A stretch of DNA of 24,469 bases from a virus, in IMG/VR virus record IMGVR_UViG_3300010354_000627, positions 1-24,469 of that record. One strand, 5' to 3'. The notes under the pieces were generated by a model. The model searched no databases, was not told the DNA's origin, and saw only the letters and a program-made list of their open reading frames with translations. How positions within the stretch are numbered: the first letter of the stretch is position 1; each line of letters opens with the position of its first letter. This document shows, piece after piece, positions 11,601-16,654 of this stretch. The translations under genes were made by a program, and so were the position numbers.

Positions 11601-14600
11601 ATCTTGGTATTGTTACCGATAAACTACCAGAAAAAGTATATCCTATTGCTATTACACCAGATACCTTCAAATTAGCAACTCAAAGATCTTATGCATCTCT
11701 TGGTATAGGAGTAACATTTACTGATGTTGGTTTGGGTAATGCACATACTCTTGAAATGACCAAAAAACTCAGTAAGAGTGTGATTTCACTTGATGGTATT
11801 GTCCAACAACCAGTTACATTTACACCAATATCTCATACTCTTCAAAATAACAGTGGATCAATAAATGTAGGAATATCAACATTCAATCTTAGTGGAATAT
11901 CTTCAATTCAACCAAGAGATTTATTGAAAATCGATGATGAATACATGAAAGTTGTTGAAGTTGGTTTTAGCACTAATGTTGGTGGGGCATTATTAGGACC
12001 AATTAATGGAATTATTCAGGCAGGAACAGCAGCAACTATTCCAACAGTCTCTGTTGTAAGAGCGTCTGTTGGAAGCACAGCAACAGTTCACACAGATGGT
12101 GCTAATGTTCAGGTTTACAGAGGATCATTTAACATAGTTGGATCTGAAATATGGTTTGTTGATCCACCAAAGGGTAATACCAGAGCAAGAAGAGATGAAA
12201 GCAATCTTCCATATGTTAGAGCACAGTATGCTGGTAGAACATTCCTAAGATCAAATTATGATACCAATATGGTATTTGATGATATTTCTGATCAATTTAC
12301 TGGAATTGGTAAAACTTATACAATGACTGTGGAAGGTATTAATACAACTGGCGTTTCTATTGGCAATGGAATATTGTTTATCAATGGCGTCTTCCAAACT
12401 CCAACTACTTTAAATAATGCTGGAAATAACTATGAGTTTGAAAATGACACTATTGCTGGAATTTCTAGTGTAGTGTTCACAGGAATTACATCAACAGATG
12501 GAACATATATTAAGTCAGATTTTGATATTAATCAAAATCAACTTCCAAGAGGTGGTTTAATTGTTTCACTTGGTTCTACTCCTGGACTTGGATATGCTCC
12601 ATTAGTTGGAGCAAAAGTAAAAGCAGAGATTGATGGATCTGGATCGATCACTAATATTGTTGGAACTTCCTATACGGGATCTGCCTTATCAATTAGCACG
12701 GCGTTCTACTATAATCAAACTGGATTAGTTGAAATTACTACAACCACAGATCATAATTTGGTTGGCGGTGATAGAATTAAGTTAGTTGGTTTAGGATTTA
12801 CATGCCCATCTGGTGCAGGAATAGTATCTTACTTCCCATCAACTGGACTGGACTATTCTTACGATATCACTGGTATTGTATCTGATAGAACCTTTACAGC
12901 AAACGTAGGAACAAGCACCCTGACACATTATTACATTGGATTTGGTACTATATTCCAATGGTATGATCTCAATAATGGATCTGGATATAGAAACCCAATT
13001 TCTATCGGTGTTACAGATCCAAATCATACAGGAACTGAAGCAAGTATTACCGCTGTTGTTGGTGCTGGCGGAACACTTGGGTTTGTTATTAATAGTGGCG
13101 GATCTGGATACACAAATCCTTACATTGAAATTCCAGACCCAGTTTATGAAAATATGGAAGTTGTTGGTATTTCAAGAGTTGGACTCGGAACAACAACGGA
13201 TACTGGATCAAATCTATTAATGAATATTAAGATTGGACCAGCTCCTGGAAATATTGGTATTGGATCCACATTGAGTGGTATTACTTATGATGCAGGCAAC
13301 GAGTTAGAAACTCGTCGTTCTACACCAGTAAAACAGTTTGATACTGCATATAGTGTTGGTGCTGGATCATCTCTATTCCAGGTGGAATCTTTTGAGATAG
13401 CAAGACCTGGATATGCATTCCAGGTTGGTGATAAGTTTAAAATCGTTGGTTTAGTTACTGCAAAAGATTATGCAGAACCAGTAGAAGAATTTACTCTTGA
13501 AGTTGTTTCAACATTCCAAGATTATTTCTCAGCATGGTCATTTGGTGAAATGAATTACATCGATAGTATATCAACATTACAAGATGGTAACAGAAAGAGA
13601 TTCCCACTCTATTATAATGGTCAACTTCTGAGTTTTGAAATTGATCCAAATAATCCTCTTTCGGGAGCAATTAATTTGGATGCTGTTCTTTTAATCTTTG
13701 TAAATGGTGTAATTCAGCAACCATCTTATGCATACAAATTCTTCGGCGGAACATCTTTTGAATTTACTACCGAAGCCCCAACTGCAACTGATAAAGTTGA
13801 TATTTTCTTCTATGTCGGACAAAATGGTGTTGATATCACGTTGATTGATGTTAATGAGACGATTAAGATTGGTGATGACTTATTTGTTAAGAAGAATCCA
13901 TTCTATAATGATCTACCTGGTCAGGAAAGAGAAAGAACAGTAGTAGATATTATTGGTGCAGATGTAACTGAAACTGACATTTATTCTGGAAGTGGTATTG
14001 ATGATATAACTTACAGACCAATAGAGTGGATAAAACAGAAGAGAGACAAATACATTAAGGGAGATATTGTTTACAAATCTCGTGACTCTATCGAACCTTT
14101 TGTCTATCCAACTGCTAAAATTATAGGTGATATTGAAATCGGTAGTTCGCAGATTTTTGTTGATAATGCAGAGTTCTTCAACTATGAAGAAGACAATTAT
14201 GGAATAAGTATCACTTCATTTGATGGTCTCATCGTCCAAGGAACCGACCCCGTTTCTGCTGCGTTCACCGCAACAGTATCAGTTGCAGGAACAATTTCAA
14301 ATATAACTATCACAAATGCAGGTCTTGGTTATTCCAGTGCTTCTATACCTGTCAAAATTTCTGCACCATCTTTGATTGGAGTTGGTGTCGGAACGACTGC
14401 AATTGCAACGGCAACTATTTCGGGTGGACAAGTTTCTTCGGTAACAATTACAAATCCTGGTTTTGGTTATACGAACACCAATCCACCAAATGTTATTGTT
14501 GAAATTCCAGCAACAACAAAAGAAACAATCACTTCTATTGCAAATGTTCAAGGATTTAGTGGTATTATAACAGGCATTAGCACTACAACTGGAACTGGTG

Positions 14601-15061
14601 GACATCCATTAGCACTAAAAATTAATTTTAGAGCAAATGCATCTGATGCTAATGATTTACAAGTTGGATATCCAATTCTTGTATATAATACAACTGTTGG
14701 TTCTGGACTCACTTCTGTTAACAGTGAAGATGCTTCTATTGTTGGAATAGGAACTTCTTTCCTCGATAATGTATACATTGTTAATTCAAAAGTGAACTTT
14801 GGACCGAATGCTGAGATTATATGTAATGTAAGAAGTGACAGTAACGTTATTGGAATTGCATTAACTGGATCAACTACTGCACCAATTGGTAATGTCTCTT
14901 GGGGAAGATTATACAACTTCGCATCGAGAACAACTCCTATTTCTATTGGTGTCACTGGTTTAACAATTGATGCTGGATTATCCACTTTCCCAACGATTCA
15001 GAGAAGAACATTCGGACTAAGAAATAGTGGAGCGATCAGAAAACTTTCCAACCTACCTTGA
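2615..15061 (+). CDS. Giant modular virion structural protein at the gp7 position (4148 aa)
   Basis: This single uninterrupted frame encodes 4148 residues, roughly four times T4 gp7 (about 1030 aa), and sits exactly between gp6 and gp8, where T4 has gene 7. Residues about 1-60 (LPEFIVSDFPKAIDFFRQYY) and 165-245 (FIKHARDFYQSKGIEESVKI, then LFKVLYG) form a helical domain typical of phage baseplate/tail proteins. It is split by a beta module at about 67-129 (GFPSEYGLLKIGDEIITYTG, then GCIRGFSG). The rest is beta-rich and repetitive: xSGxGY modules at about 742-786, 936-957, 1029-1191, 1418-1454, 2051-2152, 3473-3519 and 3892-3965; NHxFxTGD modules from about 847 to 3385; NGVxQxP modules at about 3057, 3254 and 3693. 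A YHYH-like domain lies at 1247-1334. The C-terminus ends PTIQRRTFGLRNSGAIRK. No signal peptide or membrane segment is seen. It stops with TGA; most neighbours use TAA. The gp7-equivalent role rests on position and the N-terminal domain, so it is inference; 'large virion structural protein' is safe. Confidence 0.93.
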   Translation: MSDFEKRVQINRIIESQLPEFIVSDFPKAIDFFRQYYISQEFQGGNIDIAENLDQYLKLDNLVPEVVVGSTTLSASISSSDTTITVASTKGFPSEYGLLKIGDEIITYTGVTPTTFTGCIRGFSGVTGYNNVSISDFVDNVNKQSLIFSESSQQSHTSGAKITNLSVLFLQEFYKKLKYTFTPGLENFDFVSDLDVGNFIKHARDFYQSKGIEESVKILFKVLYGVDALVLDLERRLIKPSSAEYTRREVIVAKNISGEPLNLEGQTVYKSDDVTTNAAVSNIEIFSRNNETYYRIELFVGYSDRDLIEGIFTIPGKTKNLEEVSVGSSIIFVDSTIGFSESGTLISGNNTIKYTSKSINQFFGCTGINEAIPIASDIRSDETIYGYENGDTSKRVDLRITGVISKFETIDDISLVDEGEEITVKNLGEVIKNPSGTKTYKEIFANSWIYNTSTRYQISNISGSTFTLLSEVDKSSLDVGDTVDILFRNTNNIASSSATVTTINKSTKQIILSGISGFTPIVNQSYDIRRKIKKSKSSGVSLLLGNDSYISNTLNVYTTDDNQGYVAANSLPSYEINDQIIESSIPNGSTTYLDGYNSILQAYSIIKFDSPIKFIDGDVVTYSANQPLSGLISGFDYYVKKLSSNQIRLYASRSLLGGSDYVVFGQNSTSGTHRFTLKRHSNRSLSLNKILRKFPIEKTITKFGKSSERSSNTVTGSIGILIDGVEITNPESKDKIYYGPLKEFNVLNTGKDYDVINPPEITISAGAGITALVEPIIEGSVKEVFVDPQDFDVNNIVSLSLTGGNGTGCILEPVIGERFREVEFDSRALTVGGGVDLTDETITFLSNHNFNTGDAIIYNQNGNNPILVGQPGDITNTVTGTLVGGDIYYARFVNTRSIKLFNTLSDCISGINTIGFSTTSTFSGIHKFRTLPKTTLRSVKVLNGGSGYQHRKLRVSSTGISTEYNTISYKNHGFSTGEIVTYSTSGSEISGLSTTNSYSIDKIDANTFKLIDVGIGASITSNLTKNKHVDIQSLGSGYQIFQYPDIQVNVNVSYGSTFTGDFLFTPIVTGQITGAYLYESGTGYGSEILNLHKKPLISLKNGKNAQLNPIVSGGRVIDVQILSTGSEYYSIPELITTGEGTGCVLKPVISNGKITDVVVINTGIGYSSTNTNIQVKPRGSGALFDVRVRDLTINDAERYATYTRTRSPKIFSSLNNSTTDDSLVYGMYGYSEDLGNNYSDFGSFHSPIIGWAYDGNPIYGPYGYSRPNDVQSGIRVLNPGYNLNSSKVVDRPSTFSSGFFIEDFEYTGDGDLDEHNGRYCRTPDFPNGVYAYFAGITTSLSTNTLEPRYPYFVGNTFKSTLISENSYLDQSFDFNNSDLIRNTYPYKINDKYADYDFLVEPYEDFPQVTVVESVNKGVVDVINVVDGGSNYKIGDVVNFNQTGTNGTGLSAEVSEIVGKNINNIETTLETYSPCVFVWDNDNTVSAYYEYGFDLKNNDTVLVSGLSTSIARLSGSKKVGFSTETVGLAKTMSSYSTPGGITEDISVIRRPLVSIGSSIYIKSSLGSETVRVLNDFNNGVLRVKRFGNTGAAHTFGSDLNVINDRIRIQTKSPVFKSERDRLVYFNAKDSVGIGTTIGGAVSKTFTIGETSENISIPHRSIYLPNHPFKTGDQVTFTKSDLAGIDSLIVADNDSSLNTFQIPDTFTLTSTVYIINKSRNHIGLVTQVGLTTNSEGLFFYSDGTDNSEYLLKTNYDNVTGQIDKVVSTVSVAQSHGLSNGDTIKLTLVPNTVVGLGTTSALSLSFNENEKKLLINSIGINSTQINVADNTITIPNHGYKTGDKIFYDSIEVASGLTTGSYYVIKDSNSKFRLAETLYDSNPETEAVINIVGTGASVHNFALINPKIDVVKNSNLKFNLGDSSLQGYKFKIFTDKEFTNEFTSIGDSTEFNVIGIGTVGFGTASLTINYSNNLPQKLFYSLEKSGYISTADKEVTNYSEIDYINSEYNGIYSVFGISTNSFKISPTRVPTVLSYYSDQVEKFEYSTKSSTAINGSIGKVKILSKGFNFKKLPKFVDVTSSNGQDANLVAISTSIGGIKDIRFKNIGYEYPSDKTLNPQAFVAPIVNLDNSDTIDEIRIISGGSRYLNAPNLLLWNEATNTVVDDSSLIALTPSGAISEVVEVAPIYGLKSDPHKIIAVNNSNGVGISSLITSSGGIATCTISTPILGFTEPLFDENDEIFVEGIELIGDGTGYNSEDYDYRFFKVQSYVNSNPAVVTFALVDDLGVGLSTNPGIAKTFQSGYATIINKDYYPQIEVIKKRGEFVLNEKLFVDTGTGFIEEDLSISAIRDEFIKVVGRYSLQSGDKIKGKNSGIIADVVSVDENRSRFKIDYAARQNFGWKNDIGKISEDYQVTPDNDYYQNLSYSIKSPITWDNLSSPVNSIIHPAGMKNFADVGIVSATNSGVGLAGTTTATIVLDVVEERRVDVINNFDNVVDYDPRTNPDQSKYLKIQNRKLTDYTECRTNRVLIHDDISSRFSSRGFEDPFVEIEEIDTIDTHVRYTIQIVDPDTFECQLTELVLQTTTIDSTIFEKYTIYSNELLGDFSANVDDFGRKTLIFTPTDRFTRDHDIKILKKTFSTISTGIGTQSIGSINLIGNNVLGISTVGTSSSIGTIAEFSDTDFNGLFANVEILDTITQEVNYVDVAIDFDGTNTYLSEYYFDTTSQGYSSSSIGLVTAIYDSTSGIVSFRVKNEEESILNVRANIVGFAATTAGIGTYRFLTVGQPEEAERSAKLESTVGVGTTSIKVGSFNSNLISASSSLVRVSLGSSSAIHQVSIVKGFDNVIVVPGPFSPTNNTTGLGTFGGESVGNYFYLNFYPDHSDSETTVQAFNETFYTYSDFENIPESLTYGNSTQRLFLSAYDSINGTRANKVNFDLKHEGVSIYKKTFNPADAETLNLSTGVFTIRNHFFNTGEELTYAPKSSFIGVGESAVGIGSTANYLGIVTDKLPEKVYPIAITPDTFKLATQRSYASLGIGVTFTDVGLGNAHTLEMTKKLSKSVISLDGIVQQPVTFTPISHTLQNNSGSINVGISTFNLSGISSIQPRDLLKIDDEYMKVVEVGFSTNVGGALLGPINGIIQAGTAATIPTVSVVRASVGSTATVHTDGANVQVYRGSFNIVGSEIWFVDPPKGNTRARRDESNLPYVRAQYAGRTFLRSNYDTNMVFDDISDQFTGIGKTYTMTVEGINTTGVSIGNGILFINGVFQTPTTLNNAGNNYEFENDTIAGISSVVFTGITSTDGTYIKSDFDINQNQLPRGGLIVSLGSTPGLGYAPLVGAKVKAEIDGSGSITNIVGTSYTGSALSISTAFYYNQTGLVEITTTTDHNLVGGDRIKLVGLGFTCPSGAGIVSYFPSTGLDYSYDITGIVSDRTFTANVGTSTLTHYYIGFGTIFQWYDLNNGSGYRNPISIGVTDPNHTGTEASITAVVGAGGTLGFVINSGGSGYTNPYIEIPDPVYENMEVVGISRVGLGTTTDTGSNLLMNIKIGPAPGNIGIGSTLSGITYDAGNELETRRSTPVKQFDTAYSVGAGSSLFQVESFEIARPGYAFQVGDKFKIVGLVTAKDYAEPVEEFTLEVVSTFQDYFSAWSFGEMNYIDSISTLQDGNRKRFPLYYNGQLLSFEIDPNNPLSGAINLDAVLLIFVNGVIQQPSYAYKFFGGTSFEFTTEAPTATDKVDIFFYVGQNGVDITLIDVNETIKIGDDLFVKKNPFYNDLPGQERERTVVDIIGADVTETDIYSGSGIDDITYRPIEWIKQKRDKYIKGDIVYKSRDSIEPFVYPTAKIIGDIEIGSSQIFVDNAEFFNYEEDNYGISITSFDGLIVQGTDPVSAAFTATVSVAGTISNITITNAGLGYSSASIPVKISAPSLIGVGVGTTAIATATISGGQVSSVTITNPGFGYTNTNPPNVIVEIPATTKETITSIANVQGFSGIITGISTTTGTGGHPLALKINFRANASDANDLQVGYPILVYNTTVGSGLTSVNSEDASIVGIGTSFLDNVYIVNSKVNFGPNAEIICNVRSDSNVIGIALTGSTTAPIGNVSWGRLYNFASRTTPISIGVTGLTIDAGLSTFPTIQRRTFGLRNSGAIRKLSNLP
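4838..5063 (+). repeat. First xTGxxY/xSGxGY-type module region in the giant protein
   Basis: Residues about 742-816 read KEFNVLNTGKDYDVINPPEI, then ISAGAGITALVEPII, then GSVKEVFV and GTGCILEPVIG. This is the same order (V-x-V-x-x-x-G-x-x-Y, then PP-x-I, then G-x-G-A/C-x-x-x-P-V/I) seen in the later, clearer copies. The copy is divergent. Boundaries are approximate and rest on visual alignment. Confidence 0.6.
5822..6187 (+). repeat. Clearest tandem xSGxGY module array in the giant protein
   Basis: Residues 1070-1191 contain three successive units: ITGAYLYESGTGYG, then VIDVQILSTGSEYYSIPEL, then ITDVVVINTGIGYSSTNTNI. Each follows the pattern I/V-T/I-x-V-x-I-x-x-x-G-x-x-Y, and units are linked by GTGCVLKPVISNGK-type segments (G-x-G-A/C, aliphatic-x-P-V/I, then a G-x-I turn). 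The unit length is about 35-45 residues. The pattern implies a repeating beta fold. The same unit appears in gp8 and in the DUF4815-like protein. Confidence 0.75.
6353..6616 (+). other. YHYH-like domain embedded in the giant protein
   Basis: Residues 1247-1334 hold two motifs typical of the YHYH domain family: PIIGWAYDGNPIYGPYGY (about 1247-1264), matching the family's G-x-A-x-DG-x-PIYGP block, and LDEHNGRYCRTP (1312-1323), matching its LDE-x-NG block. The region ends V-Y1330-A-Y1332-F where the family normally has the Y-H-Y-H signature, so both signature histidines are missing. The YHYH family occurs in secreted and cell-surface proteins of uncertain function, as far as I know. The assignment is from motif reading; the degenerate ending suggests a structural or binding role rather than metal binding, which is inference. 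Confidence 0.75.
13691..13819 (+). repeat. NGVxQxP beta module near the C-terminus of the giant protein
   Basis: Residues 3693-3735 read LIFVNGVIQQPSYAYKFFGG, then TSFEFTTEAPTATDKVDIFF. Related copies are LFINGVFQTPTT at about 3254 and ISLDGIVQQPVTFTP at about 3057. This 'NGV-x-Q-x-P ... Y ... FxF ... AP ... D-x-V-x-I' unit is a recurring element in marine phage tail and fibre proteins as I know them. Three copies in one protein again indicate growth by duplication of modules. Confidence 0.65.
14288..14509 (+). repeat. C-terminal pair of xxGxGY modules in the giant protein
   Basis: Residues 3892-3965 contain two adjacent units: GTISNITITNAGLGYSSASI and GQVSSVTITNPGFGYTNTNP, each followed by an I-x-I/V-x-x-P strand and joined by a GTTAIATATISGG linker. 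They are the most similar pair of copies in the protein and suggest a recent duplication. Confidence 0.75.
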
Positions 15062-15066
15062 TTGAA

Positions 15067-15074
15067 TATAAATA
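15067..15074 (+). promoter_or_regulatory. T4-type late promoter for gp8 and the DUF4815-like gene
   Basis: A perfect TATAAATA starts 5 bases after the TGA stop of the giant gene and ends 18 bases before the gp8 ATG. With a start site 6-7 bases downstream, the leader would be only about 12 bases. The short, non-coding position makes it the most convincing late promoter here. Confidence 0.85.
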
Positions 15075-15092
15075 CATAAAAAAAGTTTAAAG

Positions 15093-16652
15093 ATGTCAGC
15101 AATTGTTACTGATCAATTTAGAATTTTGAATGCTAGCAATTTTGTCGATTCCGTAGAGTCAACAAATAATTCTTATTATATTACCGTTGGATTACCAAAT
15201 CCAACGGTAGTTGGGTTTGGAAGATCTACTGCATGGAATACAAATACTCCTGCTCCCATTGATAATTTTTCATACACAAAACATTATGCAGATACGATTT
15301 TGTATGGAAAGAAGATAACTTCTGCAAATATTAGAAGAATAATCAGAAGAATCGATTGGGTTGCTGGAAGTAGATATGAAATGTATAGGGATGATTATAG
15401 TATATTAAATCCAAGTCCTCTGACCAATTCATCCAGATTATATGATGCAAATTACTATGTGATGAACGGGGACTATCGAGTTTATGTTTGTATTGAAAAC
15501 GGTTCCAGTGGAACTAATTCAAAAGGAAATGTATCTCAGGATGAACCAACATTTACAGATTTAGAACCATCAAGAGCAGGTTCAAGTGGAGATGGATATA
15601 TTTGGAAATACTTATTTACAATTTCACCAAGTGATATTATTAAATTTGATTCAACAGAATATATTACTGTTCCTAATAATTGGTTAACCTCAACAGATTC
15701 TCAAATCCAAGCAATCAGAGAATCTGCTGATTCAAGTATAAATGAAAATCAAATTAAGACAGTATACATTGAAAAATCTGGTTCAAATTATTCTAATGGA
15801 CTTGGGCAAGAATTTGATATTCTTGGAGATGGGACAAATGGTAGAGTTCGTGTTGATGTTGAAGGTGGTCAAATAACAAATACAGTCGTTACTTCTGGCG
15901 GAAAAGATTACAGTTATGGTTTGGTAGATCTTGGATCTATAAACACAAATACAATTGGATCTCCCGCCAAATTAGTTCCTATCATTCCACCATCGAGAGG
16001 TCATGGATATGACATCTATACTGAACTAGGAACTGATAAAGTTCTAGTTTATGCAAGATTTGATGATTCCACGAAAGATTTCCCAATTGACACTACTTTC
16101 TCCCAAATTTCAATTATAAAAAATCCAACATCGATTGGTTCTACGCAGGTCTATACTGAAAACTCTTTTACAGGATTATATGCAATGAAGTTTTCTTCCA
16201 TAACTGGAACACCAACAATCGGTGAAAAGATTGAGCAGATTGTATCGAGTGGAACTGGAAGAGCTTTTGGATATGTTGCTTCTTGGGATAGTGAAACAAA
16301 CGTTCTAAAATATTTTAGAGATAGATCTCTCTATTTCAATCAAACAACTTTTGATCAACAAGATTATGTTGGGATTTCCACGAATGGGGAAGTATATTCT
16401 TTTGAATCTTCCGCCAATTCGATTATTGGAAAATCCTCTGGTTTTTCGGCATCTATTGACACTGCTTTTGCAGGTATATCGACAAATCCAACAGGGGCGA
16501 AATTAATTAATCTTGGAGTTAATTTCACATCTGGGATGGCAAGTCCTGAAATAAATAAAGGATCAGGAGATATAATTTATCTCGATAATCGACCTACTAT
16601 TAGTAGAAGTTCTCGTCAAAAAGAAGACATTAAAATTGTACTGGAATTTTAA
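15093..16652 (+). CDS. 8: Baseplate wedge subunit gp8, enlarged (519 aa)
   Basis: The homology to T4 gp8 (334 aa) is clear: AIVTDQFRI near the N-terminus, a FGRSTAWN block, GDGYIWKYLFTISP (166-179) with EYITVPNNW after it, FSQISIIKNP (336-345), and the C-terminal GDIIYLDNRP (492-501) ending in an EEI/EDI-x-I-x-L/x-F strand as in T4. In T4, gp8 is a dimer in the baseplate wedge that binds gp10 and gp7. This copy is about 185 residues longer. The extra length lies in two places: about residues 223-310, which contain xSGxxY modules (YIEKSGSNYSNG and NTVVTSGGKDYSYG), and about 346-490. The gene follows a late promoter with a very short leader and no clear Shine-Dalgarno sequence. A 12-bp perfect hairpin lies about 90 bases inside it. 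Two bases separate it from the next gene. Confidence 0.95.
   Translation: MSAIVTDQFRILNASNFVDSVESTNNSYYITVGLPNPTVVGFGRSTAWNTNTPAPIDNFSYTKHYADTILYGKKITSANIRRIIRRIDWVAGSRYEMYRDDYSILNPSPLTNSSRLYDANYYVMNGDYRVYVCIENGSSGTNSKGNVSQDEPTFTDLEPSRAGSSGDGYIWKYLFTISPSDIIKFDSTEYITVPNNWLTSTDSQIQAIRESADSSINENQIKTVYIEKSGSNYSNGLGQEFDILGDGTNGRVRVDVEGGQITNTVVTSGGKDYSYGLVDLGSINTNTIGSPAKLVPIIPPSRGHGYDIYTELGTDKVLVYARFDDSTKDFPIDTTFSQISIIKNPTSIGSTQVYTENSFTGLYAMKFSSITGTPTIGEKIEQIVSSGTGRAFGYVASWDSETNVLKYFRDRSLYFNQTTFDQQDYVGISTNGEVYSFESSANSIIGKSSGFSASIDTAFAGISTNPTGAKLINLGVNFTSGMASPEINKGSGDIIYLDNRPTISRSSRQKEDIKIVLEF
15182..15209 (+). other. 12-bp perfect hairpin early in gene 8
   Basis: TACCGTTGGATT (15182-15193) pairs perfectly with AATCCAACGGTA (15198-15209) across the 4-base loop ACCA. 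It lies at codons 30-39 of gp8, about 100 bases downstream of the predicted transcription start. No T-run follows, so it is not an intrinsic terminator. It could act as an RNA structure affecting translation or stability, or be a chance effect of the coded GLPNP peptide. It is the longest perfect inverted repeat I noticed in the window. Confidence 0.65.
15759..15959 (+). repeat. xSGxxY modules inserted in gp8
   Basis: gp8 residues 223-289 hold two units, TVYIEKSGSNYSNGLGQEF and ITNTVVTSGGKDYSYGLVDL, linked by DGTNGRVRVDVEGGQ. The order matches the giant protein's xSGxGY units (strand, SGxxY, then GxG/TNG, strand, GG-turn, next strand). T4 gp8 has nothing like this between EYIVVPW and FRQISI, so it is an insertion relative to T4. 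Confidence 0.7.
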
Positions 16653-16654
16653 AA

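Larger units (their letters stand above)
5146..12790 (+). repeat. Dispersed NHxFxTGD modules in the giant protein
   Basis: A short motif recurs across the protein: NHNFNTGDAIIYN (about residue 847), NHGFSTGEIVTYS (970), NHPFKTGDQVTFT (1663), SHGLSNGDTIKLT (1771), NHGYKTGDKIFYD (1832), NHFFNTGEELTYA (2962) and DHNLVGGDRIKLV (3378). Several copies are followed about 15-30 residues later by a YxVxxI/L stretch and an xFKL/FRL strand (for example SYSIDKIDANTFKLID and YYVIKDSNSKFRLAE). A related copy lacking the NH is near residue 606. Each looks like a small beta unit of about 40-60 residues. The span given covers all copies, not one continuous repeat. Confidence 0.65.

Noticed and set aside
12936-13220. 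A plus-strand frame of 94 codons within the giant gene
   Set aside because: It is an out-of-frame reading of conserved repeat modules and has no ribosome binding site. The frame at 20424-20645 inside the DUF4815-like gene was rejected for the same reason.
14297-14605. A minus-strand open frame of about 102 codons rich in Cys, Asn and Ser
   Set aside because: It is the reverse complement of the glycine/threonine-rich repeat modules of the giant gene. A similar Cys/Thr/Ser-rich minus frame appears at 22298-22510 over the same module in the next protein, as expected for a composition artefact.
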